A DNA stretch of 51,560 nucleotides, from NCBI GenBank assembly GCA_964575225.1, contig CAZNQW010000003.1:1-51560 (forward strand), in the 5' to 3' direction. Shown one piece after another: positions 1 to 7,812 of the stretch. The position numbers and the translations under genes were made by a program. Source of the DNA: CAZNQW01 sp964575225 (GTDB lineage: Bacteria; Chloroflexota; Anaerolineae; JAAYZQ01). Every line of letters begins with the position of its first letter. Position 1 is the first letter of the stretch. The notes under the pieces are model-generated. The model was not told where the DNA came from, ran no database searches, and worked only from the letters and a program-made list of their open reading frames with translations.

Positions 1-20
1 GATCCGGCAGGCGCTTTTCT

Positions 21-494
21 CTATATCGGTCGGAAGTAGAGAATATCCAGGATCGATCCTACGCGCTCGGCCGGCTCTTTGAACAGGGCTTCGACCTCCA
101 TGCCGATGTCGATCGAATCCTCCTCAACCTCACCCAGATAGTGTACCAGACCTCCATCGGTCCCGTCAAGCTTGACGTAGGCCAAGATCAAGGGAGGGTC
201 CAGAGGCTTCTCGTCCAGGTCGCGGTGCACCACGGTAAAGGTAAAGACGCTGCCCGTGCTGGGCACCTCGAGCCACTCGGTGAGTTCGGCAAAGCAACGC
301 TCGCAGAACAACGCCGCCGGGACATAGATCAGGTTGCAGGTGGGGCAGCGACTGCCCAAGATGCGGCCCTGTTCCTGGATGGCCCGCAGGAATCGCTCGC
401 CGGCCAGGCCCGCTGTGTAGCGGCTGGTGATCGGGATCGAATCGCGCCAGTCGAGGGCGTGATGCAGTTTGTCCACTTTTTCGGTAATGGCCAC
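21..494 (-). CDS. DUF35 zinc-ribbon/OB-fold protein (second of pair)
   Basis: A 157-residue protein with a rubredoxin-like zinc ribbon (Cys50, Cys53, Cys64, Cys67) followed by a beta-rich OB-fold segment, the layout of the DUF35/ChsH2 family. Such proteins bind thiolase-fold partners and are thought to help hold acyl-CoA substrates. It is the last gene of a four-gene minus-strand operon with two thiolases. The start is probably GTG: an AGGAGGTG ribosome site lies just upstream and overlaps the stop codon of the preceding gene, which suggests translational coupling. The substrate cannot be read from the sequence. Confidence 0.85.
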   Translation of the reverse strand: MAITEKVDKLHHALDWRDSIPITSRYTAGLAGERFLRAIQEQGRILGSRCPTCNLIYVPAALFCERCFAELTEWLEVPSTGSVFTFTVVHRDLDEKPLDPPLILAYVKLDGTDGGLVHYLGEVEEDSIDIGMEVEALFKEPAERVGSILDILYFRPI

Positions 495-504
495 AATTCA
501 CCTC

Positions 505-1011
505 CTACACCGGTCGGAAGTACCGGATGTCGCGGATAGAGCCCTCGCGTTCCTCCGGTGGCTTCCACACGGCCTGCACTTTCATCCCGATCCGCACCTC
601 CTGGGGGTCGACGTCGCCCAAGAGGTGGAGGATGCCCGCTGCCGGGTGGGTGCCGTCAATGTCGATTACGGCGGGGATCTCGGGTTGGTCCAGGCTACGC
701 ATGTCCCAGGTGACATAACACAACGAAAAGGTGTTGACGGTGCCCGTATCGGGCAGAGTCACCCATTCGTCCATGGGGCGGAAGCACCACTCACAAAAGT
801 TGCGCGGTGGGATGACCGTCCGGCGACACACTTTGCAGTGAACGCCCACCAGCCGCCCTTCCTTGAGTTCGCGCAGGTAGCGGCCAATGGCCACACCCGC
901 ATCCCAGGCGTACTGGGCGTTGGGATCCCATTCGGTAAAGAGGACCTCCCCATTCTCGAACGCCGCTTCCTTTAAGGAGGTGCCCGGAAACTTTTTCATC
1001 TTGGCCGTCAT
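505..1011 (-). CDS. DUF35 zinc-ribbon/OB-fold protein (first of pair)
   Basis: A 168-residue DUF35 family protein. Zinc-ribbon cysteines are at 59, 62, 73 and 76, preceded by an N-terminal helix and followed by the OB fold, ending in RDIRYFRPV much like its neighbour's LDILYFRPI. The two DUF35 proteins are therefore paralogues. The ATG is preceded by GGAGG at good spacing and begins 15 bases after the stop of the second thiolase. With two thiolases and two DUF35 proteins in one operon, each DUF35 may pair with one thiolase, or all four may form one complex; this is inference. Confidence 0.85.
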   Translation of the reverse strand: MTAKMKKFPGTSLKEAAFENGEVLFTEWDPNAQYAWDAGVAIGRYLRELKEGRLVGVHCKVCRRTVIPPRNFCEWCFRPMDEWVTLPDTGTVNTFSLCYVTWDMRSLDQPEIPAVIDIDGTHPAAGILHLLGDVDPQEVRIGMKVQAVWKPPEEREGSIRDIRYFRPV

Positions 1012-1026
1012 GATCGTCCCTCCTCC

Positions 1027-2193
1027 CTAGACGCCCATCACGATGACGGCGCCCACTTGCATGAGGTCGCCCCAGGCCTGAGCCACGCCGCGCTTGGGTT
1101 GGCCGGGTACCTGGCGCGCCCCGGCTTCGCCGCGGAGTTGCCAGAACAGCTCGGCGACTTTCATCAGCCCGGCAGCGGCGATGGGATTGCCCACCCCCAA
1201 CAGCCCGCCACTGGGACACACGGGCAGGTCACCGTCGCGCTGGGTGATGCCCAGGGCCGTGGCTTCGGGCGCCTTGCCCCGCCCAAAGAGCATCAATCCC
1301 TCCAGGTGGTGTAGCTCTTTGTAGTCAAAGGGGTCGTAGGGCTCCGCAATGTGGATTTGCTTGCGCGGTTCGGTGATGCCTGCCATGTCGTAGGCCATGC
1401 GGGCCGCGTTCTCTACGTAGCGGGGATAGCACAGATCGCGGTTGGTCCAGTAGGCGGTGTCCAGGTTCCACCCTACGCCCTCGATCCACACCGGCCGGTC
1501 GGTGATGCGCCGCGCCACATGCTCGGCGGCCAACACCAGGGCCACGGCGCCGTCGGTCACCGGGCTCACGTCCAGCCGCTGCACGGGCCAGGCCAGCACC
1601 TCCGAGTTCAGGACCTCTTCCAGGGTGATGTCGGCCCGGCCCAGCAGGCTGCAGGGGTGATCTGCGGCGTTGCGCTTGTTCTTGACCGACACCCGGGCAA
1701 TGTCCTCTTTTTTGAGCCCATAGGTGTGCATGTAGCGGTTCATCTCCAGGGCAAAGATCCACAGCAGATTGGGCCGCAGGGGGCGCTCGGTGGTGTGATC
1801 GAAAATGGTCAAAAAGGCGCCCTGGGGGTGGGGCTGGCACGACGACATCTTTTCCTCGCACACCACCAGGCAGATGTCGAACAGCCCCGAAGCGACGTGA
1901 TACCAGCCGTGGATGGGGGCAAACACGCCGGTGCCTCCGCCCACGTAGCAGCGGGTGTAGGGCTTGCGCCACCCGCCCGAGCCATCGGCCAAGTATTCGC
2001 CCTTCATGTGGACCCCGTCAAACGAGTCGGGGGCGGTGCCATGCACCACACAGTCGATTTGGTCCAGTCCCAGCTCGCAACTGGCCAGTGCCATCTGGCT
2101 GGCCTGGAAACTCAACTCTTTACCGGTTTCCTGGGCGCGGCGCACAAAGCGGGTCATACCGGCTCCAACCACAGCGACTTTACGCATTCCCAT
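1027..2193 (-). CDS. Thiolase-fold protein lacking the catalytic Cys (second)
   Basis: A 388-residue thiolase superfamily protein of the SCP2-thiolase/lipid-transfer type. It starts MGMRKVAVVGAG, with AGGAGGAGG just upstream; the frame is open further upstream, but that part has no family resemblance and overlaps the previous gene. In the N-terminal nucleophile region the canonical Cys slot appears to be Gly (about residue 86), with Cys82 four positions too early. The HDCF-type motif is replaced by PYDPFDYKEL (285-294), and the C-terminal GHP motif reads GNP (335-337). Classical thiolysis is therefore doubtful. The DUF35 partners suggest an aldolase-like or acyl-transfer role. Confidence 0.85.
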   Translation of the reverse strand: MGMRKVAVVGAGMTRFVRRAQETGKELSFQASQMALASCELGLDQIDCVVHGTAPDSFDGVHMKGEYLADGSGGWRKPYTRCYVGGGTGVFAPIHGWYHVASGLFDICLVVCEEKMSSCQPHPQGAFLTIFDHTTERPLRPNLLWIFALEMNRYMHTYGLKKEDIARVSVKNKRNAADHPCSLLGRADITLEEVLNSEVLAWPVQRLDVSPVTDGAVALVLAAEHVARRITDRPVWIEGVGWNLDTAYWTNRDLCYPRYVENAARMAYDMAGITEPRKQIHIAEPYDPFDYKELHHLEGLMLFGRGKAPEATALGITQRDGDLPVCPSGGLLGVGNPIAAAGLMKVAELFWQLRGEAGARQVPGQPKRGVAQAWGDLMQVGAVIVMGV

Positions 2194-2207
2194 GCTCCGC
2201 CTCCTCC

Positions 2208-3359
2208 TTAATTTCCCAGGATGACGGCGGCGCCGCTGGTGGTCGGCACGCCGCGCCAGCCAAAGGCCAGGCCGGTTTCCACTTCGGGCAGTTGCCAGGG
2301 GCCGGCATCGCCTCGGAGTTGCTGCACGATGCTCACCACGGCCCGCAGACCCGAAGCGTCCAAAAGATGGCCGCACCCGAGGTTGCCCCCCGAAACGTTG
2401 ACGGGCAGGATGCCGCCTACGTCGGTGGCCCCCTCGGCAGTCAGGTGGCCTGCCTCGCCAAACAGGCAGAACCCGAGCGCCTCCAGGTGTTGCAGCTCTT
2501 TGTACGAGTAGGTATCGTCGATTTCGGCCAGGTCGATCTCTTCCATAGGGTTGCGGATGCCCGCCATGCGGTAGGCCCTCTTGCCCGCTTCTTCGGCATA
2601 GATGGCCCGGCCCCAGGCCCGGCTTTCCAGGCTGGGCGCGTCGTTGCACCAACCGATGCCCCGGATCCAGATAGGCAGGTCGCACAGGCTTTCGGCCACG
2701 TCGCCTGCCGCCAATACCAGGACCACGGCGCCGTCGGCGTGGGCGCTGATCTCCTCCTGGGTGAGGGGGGCGGCGATGGTCTCAGCCGCCAGCACGTCGG
2801 GCACTTGCAGGCTCGCGCCATAGGCCGCCGCCGGGTTGTAGAGGGCGTTGCGTTTGTTCTTGACCACCACCTGAGCACACTGTTCGCGGGTCGCCCCTGT
2901 TGCCCAAAGGTAGCGGTTCGCCTCCATGCCCGCCACAAAGATGGGGTGTGCGCCGAGGGGACGGTTGTACACGGGATCCAGGGCATAGGCGGTGACGTAG
3001 GGCAGGGTGAGGATGTTGGATGCTTTGCTGTGCCCTTCGACTACAACGACGTCCATCAGCCCGCTGGCGATTTGCATGTAGGCCGTCGCCAAACCGTGGA
3101 TGCCCTCGCCGGGGATGGTGACGTTGGGCTTGAGCATCCCGCCGAGCTGGTCGGGCACGTATTCGTCAAAGATGCTTGTACCTTCGTGGAAATCCTCGGC
3201 GACGGTGACAAAGCTGTCCACGTCGCGCCGCGGATCCAAGCCGGCGTCTTCGTAGGCTTTGGTGGCAGCCTCGAACATCAGCTCTTTATACGAGGATTCG
3301 GGGGTAAGGGAGCGAAACCCGGTGTAGCCGACGCCCACAATTGCTACGTTTCGTGACAT
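2208..3359 (-). CDS. Thiolase-fold protein lacking the catalytic Cys (first)
   Basis: A 383-residue thiolase superfamily protein and the first gene of the operon. Its ATG is preceded by CCAGGAGGCAAATC. The loop that carries the nucleophilic Cys in thiolases reads TIPGEGIHG (81-89) and has no Cys. The HDCF-type motif is DDTYSYKEL (281-289), while the C-terminal Gly-His is kept (SGGNLGCGHLL, 323-333). The protein keeps the general acyl-CoA fold (KNKRNA segment, DGAVVLVLA core strand). It may work as a DUF35-dependent enzyme comparable to the steroid side-chain retro-aldolase Ltp2, or be a non-catalytic partner. The substrate is unknown. Confidence 0.85.
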   Translation of the reverse strand: MSRNVAIVGVGYTGFRSLTPESSYKELMFEAATKAYEDAGLDPRRDVDSFVTVAEDFHEGTSIFDEYVPDQLGGMLKPNVTIPGEGIHGLATAYMQIASGLMDVVVVEGHSKASNILTLPYVTAYALDPVYNRPLGAHPIFVAGMEANRYLWATGATREQCAQVVVKNKRNALYNPAAAYGASLQVPDVLAAETIAAPLTQEEISAHADGAVVLVLAAGDVAESLCDLPIWIRGIGWCNDAPSLESRAWGRAIYAEEAGKRAYRMAGIRNPMEEIDLAEIDDTYSYKELQHLEALGFCLFGEAGHLTAEGATDVGGILPVNVSGGNLGCGHLLDASGLRAVVSIVQQLRGDAGPWQLPEVETGLAFGWRGVPTTSGAAVILGN

Positions 3360-3420
3360 GATTTGCCTCCTGGAAAAGGCCGATCACCACGCGAGCCACG
3401 ATCGAATGGGTATCAAGCAG

Positions 3421-3615
3421 GTTCAGCGCGATAGAAGCCCGTGAGGATAGCTTTCGGGATTGGGTCCCTGGCTACCGATCAGCACTGGACGACACACCGA
3501 TGGTTTTTTGGGAAACGGATCACCTCCTTTGGTTCACCCGTCTCGGCCCGTGAAGGGCATCGGAGACACCGGATTCTGGCGTAATCCGGCTGCCAGGCGC
3601 CGCTGCCCGGCACGG
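3421..3615 (-). ncRNA. Structured 5' leader, candidate riboswitch
   Basis: The transcript of the thiolase/DUF35 operon has a leader of about 250 bases. Reading the minus strand it contains a hairpin (CCGGATT...AATCCGG), then GGGTGAACCAAAGGAGGTGATCC, here described in parts: a GGGTGAACCAA block and a GGTGATCC block, and further on AATCC and AGCTA-CCTC blocks. These resemble, imperfectly, conserved blocks of the ydaO/yuaA (c-di-AMP) riboswitch. Several normally invariant positions differ, so the class assignment is only a suggestion. A structured leader of some kind is better supported than its ligand. Confidence 0.35.
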
Positions 3616-3619
3616 TTCT

Positions 3620-3648
3620 ATTGTACACCAAAAGCGGGCAAATGGAAA
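3620..3648 (-). promoter_or_regulatory. Promoter of the thiolase/DUF35 operon
   Basis: On the minus strand, -35 TTTCCA (3643-3648) and -10 TACAAT (3620-3625) are separated by 17 bases. Transcription would start near 3613, giving a leader of about 250 bases before the first thiolase. Confidence 0.5.
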
Positions 3649-3686
3649 GTGGACCATGCCTTGTTTGGCAGACCAAGCGGGCCGAT

Positions 3687-3723
3687 CAAAAGACCTCCGA
3701 GATCGACTCGATCTCGGAGGTCT
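3687..3723 (-). terminator. Terminator after the cPGS-like gene
   Basis: A perfect 16-bp inverted repeat (3691-3706 and 3708-3723) with almost no loop is followed on the minus strand by four T residues. It lies 23 bases beyond the stop codon of the GTPase gene and separates it from the thiolase operon promoter. Confidence 0.75.
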
Positions 3724-3745
3724 GCTCTTGAATTTGAGCTAGAGC

Positions 3746-5068
3746 CTAGCCAAAGCGGGCTGCCAGAATCTCTTCCAGCGTGGGCTGGCCGATGACCTGG
3801 AGTTCATAGCGCACGCGGTCGGCCGGATGGTCGATCTGGACCACACGCCGCAGGTCGATGGGCGTGCCGATGAGCACCAGGTCGCACGGGGTGGCGTTGA
3901 TCGTCTCCTGCAGGTCCCGTGTCTGTTCGGGGCCATAGCCCATGGCCGGCAGTAGTGCGCCGGTTTTGGGGTATTTGACAAAGGTCTCAGCGATGGAGCG
4001 CACAGCGTAGGGGCGGGGATCGATGATCTCGGCGGCGCCAAACCGTTGGGCTGCTACCACGCCCGCTCCATAGGTCATCTCGCCGTGGGTCAGTGTCGGT
4101 CCATCCTCGACGACCAAAACCCGCTTGCCACGGATGGCGTCGGGATCATCGACAAAGATGGGCGAGGCGGCTTCGACGATCAGAGCATCGGGATTGACCT
4201 GGCGCACGTTGGCGCGCACGCGGGCGACGTTGGCCAGATCGGCCGTGTCGACCTTGTTGATGACGACCACGTCGGCGGCGCGCAGGTTGCTCTCGCCGGG
4301 ATAGTAGCTCAGCTCATGGCCCGGTCGATGGGGATCGGCCACAGTGATAAACAGGTCGGGTTTGTAGAAGGGCAGGTCGTTGTTGCCTCCGTCCCAGACG
4401 ATGACGTCGGCTTCTTGCTCGGCCTGGCGCAGGATGGCCTCATAATCAACGCCGGCATAGACTACGACGCCGCGCTCGATATGGGGTTCGTACTCTTCCC
4501 GCTCCTCGATGGTGCACTCGTGGCGATCCAGGTCATCCATCTCGGCAAAGCGCTGCACGGCCTGGGCCGCCAGATCGCCGTAGGGCATGGGGTGGCGGAT
4601 GGCGACGACCTTGCGTCCCATTTTCTGAAAAAGATCGCACACCATGCGGGTGGTCTGGCTTTTGCCGCTGCCGGTGCGGACGGCACACACGGCGACCACC
4701 GGTTTGACGCTCTCGATCATGGTGTCGCGGGCGCCCAAGAGGCGAAAGTCGGGGCCTGCCGCCAGGATCTGCGACGCTTTATGCATCACGTATTCGTGAG
4801 ACACGTCGGAATAGGAAAAGACGACCTGATCGACAGCCAGTTCGACGATCAGTCGCTCCAGTTCGCCCTCGGGATAGATGGGGATGCCCTGGGGATACAG
4901 ACGGCCCGCCAACTCGGCAGGGTACATGCGGCCCTCGATGTTGGGGATCTGGGTAGCCGTAAAGGCGACTACCTCGTAGGCGTCGTTGTCCCGAAAGACG
5001 GTATTAAAATTATGAAAGTCGCGCCCTGCGGCGCCCATGATCAATACGCGCACACGTGACATAACCAT
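3746..5068 (-). CDS. Cyclic 2,3-diphosphoglycerate synthetase-like GTPase
   Basis: A 440-residue protein of the family annotated as cyclic 2,3-diphosphoglycerate synthetase / predicted GTPase (COG2403). The N-terminal part (MSRVRVLIMGAAGRDFHNFN) looks like a Rossmann-type domain. A P-loop AVRTGSGKSQTTR follows in the middle, with DGGNND and the NKVD guanine-specificity motif after it. The archaeal enzyme makes cyclic 2,3-diphosphoglycerate, a thermoprotectant; the role of bacterial homologues is uncertain. ATG is preceded by AAGGAGG; a TATATT at 5104-5109 could be its -10. It is a single-gene unit closed by a strong hairpin. Confidence 0.85.
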   Translation of the reverse strand: MVMSRVRVLIMGAAGRDFHNFNTVFRDNDAYEVVAFTATQIPNIEGRMYPAELAGRLYPQGIPIYPEGELERLIVELAVDQVVFSYSDVSHEYVMHKASQILAAGPDFRLLGARDTMIESVKPVVAVCAVRTGSGKSQTTRMVCDLFQKMGRKVVAIRHPMPYGDLAAQAVQRFAEMDDLDRHECTIEEREEYEPHIERGVVVYAGVDYEAILRQAEQEADVIVWDGGNNDLPFYKPDLFITVADPHRPGHELSYYPGESNLRAADVVVINKVDTADLANVARVRANVRQVNPDALIVEAASPIFVDDPDAIRGKRVLVVEDGPTLTHGEMTYGAGVVAAQRFGAAEIIDPRPYAVRSIAETFVKYPKTGALLPAMGYGPEQTRDLQETINATPCDLVLIGTPIDLRRVVQIDHPADRVRYELQVIGQPTLEEILAARFG

Positions 5069-5154
5069 TCCATGCCTCCTTGTCCAACAGTTGTTTTTGG
5101 CGGAATATAATGCGAGCGCAGTGGGGAAGAGCGCGCTCTCTTTTACAATTACCC

Positions 5155-5191
5155 AAAAAGGGAGAGCCGGGTCTGGCGGCCCGGCCTCCCC
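5155..5191 (-). terminator. Terminator after tatC
   Basis: A GC-rich hairpin on the minus strand (5180-5190 pairing with 5161-5171) is followed by a run of five T residues. It lies 7 bases beyond the tatC stop codon and closes the long minus-strand gene run. Confidence 0.75.
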
Positions 5192-5197
5192 GATAGG

Positions 5198-6356
5198 TCA
5201 GGCGAGTTTGGCCAGGATGATGCCCAGTTCATACAGAATGACCAGCGGGCCCATGACCAATGCCATGTTGACTGGGTCGACGGTTGGGGTAATAACGGCC
5301 GCCGCAATGGCGATCAGGACAATGGCATATTTCCGGTTGCGGCTGAGCATTTGGGCGTCGATGATGCCTATCTTGGCCAAAAAGAATGTAAACAGCGGCA
5401 GCTCAAATGCGATGCCGATCCACAACATTAGCGAGATCACAAACGATAGGTATTCGCCCAGGGCCCATTGCTGTGCGACAATATCGGCCATAAAGCCTTG
5501 TAGGAACGGGATGGCGGAGGGCAGCATAATAAAGTAGGCAAAGGCCACGCCCGCCACAAAAGAGAGTGTGGCACCCGGTACCAGGACGATCAGCCAGCGC
5601 CGCTCACTTTTGGTCAGACCCGGGGCCAAAAAGCGCCCGATCTGGTAGACGATAAAGGGCATGGAAAGGGTCAGGCCGCAGATGAGGGCCACCTTCATGT
5701 AGTTGCCCAGCGATTCCGTTGGCTTGAGCGCCTGAGGCATGGTATCGCCCATGGGGGCGATCAAAAACTGCAATACAAAGCGGGCAAAGGCAAAACTGAT
5801 GATCGTCGCAATCATTAGGGCCAGGGAAGCCCGAAAGAGCCGCGTGCGCAGCTCCCTGAGATGCTCCATCAGCGGCATGGTGATGGCATCGGGATCGTCG
5901 ATTACGTCGCCCCTTTTCTTTTTGCCCTTTTTCTTGCCCCGTTTCCGGCTTTTTGACTCCTCCGGTTCGGCGGGTGCTATGTCAGCCGCCTCCTCAGGGG
6001 CTTTTTCGGCAGGTTCGCTGGCGGCCTCGTCGGCGACAGGTTCTGCCGTCTCCTCAGGAGCTTCTTCGGCAGGTTCGGTGGCGGCCTCGTCGGCGANNNN
6101 NNNNNNNNNNNNNNNNNNNNNNNNNNNNNNNNNNNNNNNNNNNNNNNNNNNNNNNNNNNNNNNNNNNNNNNNNNNNNNNNNNNNNNNNNNNNNNNNCGGT
6201 GGCGGCCTCGTCGGCGACCGGTTCCGGTGTCTCCTCAGGGGTCTCTTCGGCAGGTTCGGTGGCGGCCTCGTCGGCGACGGGTTCCGGTGTCTCCTCCCAT
6301 GCCTCTTTGGCTAGGTCGTCTTGGTTCTCGCCGGATCGCGGAAGGTTCTCAGTCAT
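5198..6356 (-). CDS. tatC: Sec-independent translocase TatC with repeat N-terminus (spans gap)
   Basis: TatC is the multi-spanning receptor subunit of the twin-arginine translocase. The core begins at PLMEHLRELRTRL (near 5878) and has the usual six membrane segments. The true start is probably the ATG at 6356, which gives an N-terminal Glu/Pro/Ala-rich extension of 60-bp (20-residue) repeats and a Lys-rich stretch before the core. A 100-N gap (6097-6196) interrupts it and, as written, breaks the frame. Merging the contigs at their shared 21-bp ends gives exactly 346 codons including stop. The start overlaps the end of tatB by 8 bases. Confidence 0.85.
5997..6295. repeat. 60-bp tandem repeats in the tatC 5' region
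   Basis: Near-identical 60-bp units encode (minus strand) 20-residue blocks of the pattern EPAEETPEETPEPVADEAAT. At least two units are visible on each side of the gap, with a variant unit (EPAEKAPEEAADIAP) closest to the TatC core. Copy number is not known because the assembly broke here. Confidence 0.85.
6097..6196. other. Assembly gap of 100 N with duplicated 21-bp flanks
   Basis: Exactly 100 N. The 21 bases before the gap (6076-6096) are identical to the 21 bases after it (6197-6217), as expected when two contigs overlap at a repeat but were scaffolded instead of merged. The length is a placeholder. Confidence 0.95.
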
Positions 6357-6951
6357 GGTTGGGCGCCTCGGTGGATGCAGGAGTTTCGGTTACAGCAGAA
6401 TCTGGGGGCTCGGCCTTTTCGGGTGTAGGGTCTGGAGCTGCTACTTCACCCTCCTTGGGAGCGGTGCCGGCAGCAGGAGACGCTTTCACCACCTTGTCGG
6501 GTTCGAGGCCCTCTTTGGCGGCATCGACAGCGCTGGTCACCGGCTCGGTGAGGGTCTTTTTCGCGGCGCTGACGGCGCTGCCCACTGGGTCTTTGAGCGT
6601 CTTGCTGGCTGCCTTGAGGCTGGCATCTACCCCCTTCATGCTGTCTTTGATGCCTTTGAGTTCGGCGGTGGTTTCTTCCAGGCCGGAGGCGTCGACCACG
6701 GTCTTGACCATGTCTTTGGGGATGGAACGGACGGAATCCACCGATTCGCGCAACTCGGCCGTCGTTTTCTGCAGGGATGCCAGCTCGGGCCCCAGGTCTT
6801 TGGTCAGATTTTCGTAGGCCTTGCGAAAGTCCCGCAGGGTTTTTCCGATCTGGCGGCCCACTTCGGGTAACTTTTCAGGACCCACCACCAGGAGGGCGAG
6901 AAGCAGAATGACCAGCAGTTCCGTAATTCCCAGATTGCTAAAAATATTCAT
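6349..6951 (-). CDS. tatB: Twin-arginine translocase subunit TatB/TatA family
   Basis: A 200-residue protein with one N-terminal membrane helix (MNIFSNLGITELLVILLLAL) followed by the VGPEKLPEVGRQIGK amphipathic segment that defines the TatA/B family. A long soluble helical tail with repeated LKDPVGSAVSAAKK / LTEPVTSAVDAAKE blocks and an acidic end follows. The length and its place before tatC favour TatB over TatA. It works in the cytoplasmic membrane with TatC to export folded proteins. Its ATG overlaps the nusB stop (ATGA) and its end overlaps tatC, so it is translationally coupled on both sides. Confidence 0.88.
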   Translation of the reverse strand: MNIFSNLGITELLVILLLALLVVGPEKLPEVGRQIGKTLRDFRKAYENLTKDLGPELASLQKTTAELRESVDSVRSIPKDMVKTVVDASGLEETTAELKGIKDSMKGVDASLKAASKTLKDPVGSAVSAAKKTLTEPVTSAVDAAKEGLEPDKVVKASPAAGTAPKEGEVAAPDPTPEKAEPPDSAVTETPASTEAPNHD

Positions 6952-7367
6952 GATTTTGAGATAGCTTTCTCTTTGGAAACTAGAGATCCAAGTACACCGT
7001 TGATGAACCGGCCCGAGCTATCGCTGCCGAACCGTTTGGCCAGCTCTACCGCTTCGTTAATGATCACCTTCACCGGTGTCTCTTGGGCGATGAGAATCTC
7101 ATAGGCAGCCAGTCGCAGGATGTTGCGGTCGATCACGGCAATCTGATCGACGGGCCACTCGGGTGCATACCGGGCGATGATCGGGTCGAGGGTCGCCCGG
7201 TGAGTGATGACCCCGTGAGCCAATCCCCGGGAAAAAGTCTCGGCCGATTCAGGCAACTCGGTCTCCCTCAGCCGCTCTTCTACGACGACTCCGGGAGGGT
7301 GGCCGGCGACATCAATTTCGTACAGTGCCTGCAGAGCCACAACCCGAGCCTGGTGGCGAGCTTTCAT
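6948..7367 (-). CDS. nusB: Transcription antitermination protein NusB
   Basis: A 139-residue protein of NusB length and pattern: MKARHQARVVALQALYEIDV at the N-terminus, IDRNILRLAAYEIL in the middle, and VIINEAVELAKRFGSDSSGRFINGVLG near the C-terminus. NusB with NusE binds boxA RNA and supports rRNA transcription. It overlaps the upstream Asp23 gene and the downstream tatB gene by 4 bases each, so the three genes are a tight operon. Confidence 0.95.
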   Translation of the reverse strand: MKARHQARVVALQALYEIDVAGHPPGVVVEERLRETELPESAETFSRGLAHGVITHRATLDPIIARYAPEWPVDQIAVIDRNILRLAAYEILIAQETPVKVIINEAVELAKRFGSDSSGRFINGVLGSLVSKEKAISKS

Positions 7368-7780
7368 CCGGCCTTTTCCCCACTCCCGACTGGCCGAGCA
7401 GCCAGTTCGGTGGCAATGTCTTCTATGTGAATGTTGATCTCGCCGACATCCATGCCCACAATGTCCTGGATGGCGCGGCTGACTTCGTGTTGCAGTTTGC
7501 GGCCCATTTGCAGCAGATCCACATTCCGTTTGGCCACGAGATAGACATCAACGCTGACCTGATTGTCGACTACGTTTACTTCTACGCCCTGACCCACGGT
7601 GTGCAGGCCCAGGAAGCGCTTGACGCCAGGCACTCGTTCGGACAGTTGGGCAATCCCGGGCACCGCATCGGCTGTTTTTTGCACAATGGTAACCAGCACG
7701 TTGGGCGCGATGGTCACTTTGCCAAGTTTTTGGTCCACGAGTTCCTCCCACTGCAAAGACAAAACATCTGTTTGTCCCAC
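7364..7780 (-). CDS. Asp23/Gls24 family envelope stress protein
   Basis: A 138-residue Asp23/Gls24 family protein (GKVTIAPNVLVTIVQKTADAVPGIAQL, then VEVNVVDNQVSVDVYLVAKRNVDL). I place the start at the GTG at 7780, because AAAGGA lies six bases upstream; an in-frame ATG at 7786 would touch the ribosome site. In many bacteria an Asp23-like gene precedes nusB, as here. The family is linked to envelope stress and membrane anchoring, but its molecular role is not settled. A second copy lies at 18805. Confidence 0.88.
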   Translation of the reverse strand: MGQTDVLSLQWEELVDQKLGKVTIAPNVLVTIVQKTADAVPGIAQLSERVPGVKRFLGLHTVGQGVEVNVVDNQVSVDVYLVAKRNVDLLQMGRKLQHEVSRAIQDIVGMDVGEINIHIEDIATELAARPVGSGEKAG

Positions 7781-7812
7781 AATCATTCCTTTCGTGTGAT
7801 GTCGTGCATGGC

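Noticed and set aside
2088..3356. Long plus-strand open frame of 422 codons opposite the first thiolase
   Set aside because: It is a shadow of the real thiolase gene in GC-rich DNA; its product is rich in Gly, His and Gln with no family motif.
5739..6314. Plus-strand open frame rich in Ser/Ala over the tatC repeats
   Set aside because: It is the complement of the repeat in tatC and runs through N.
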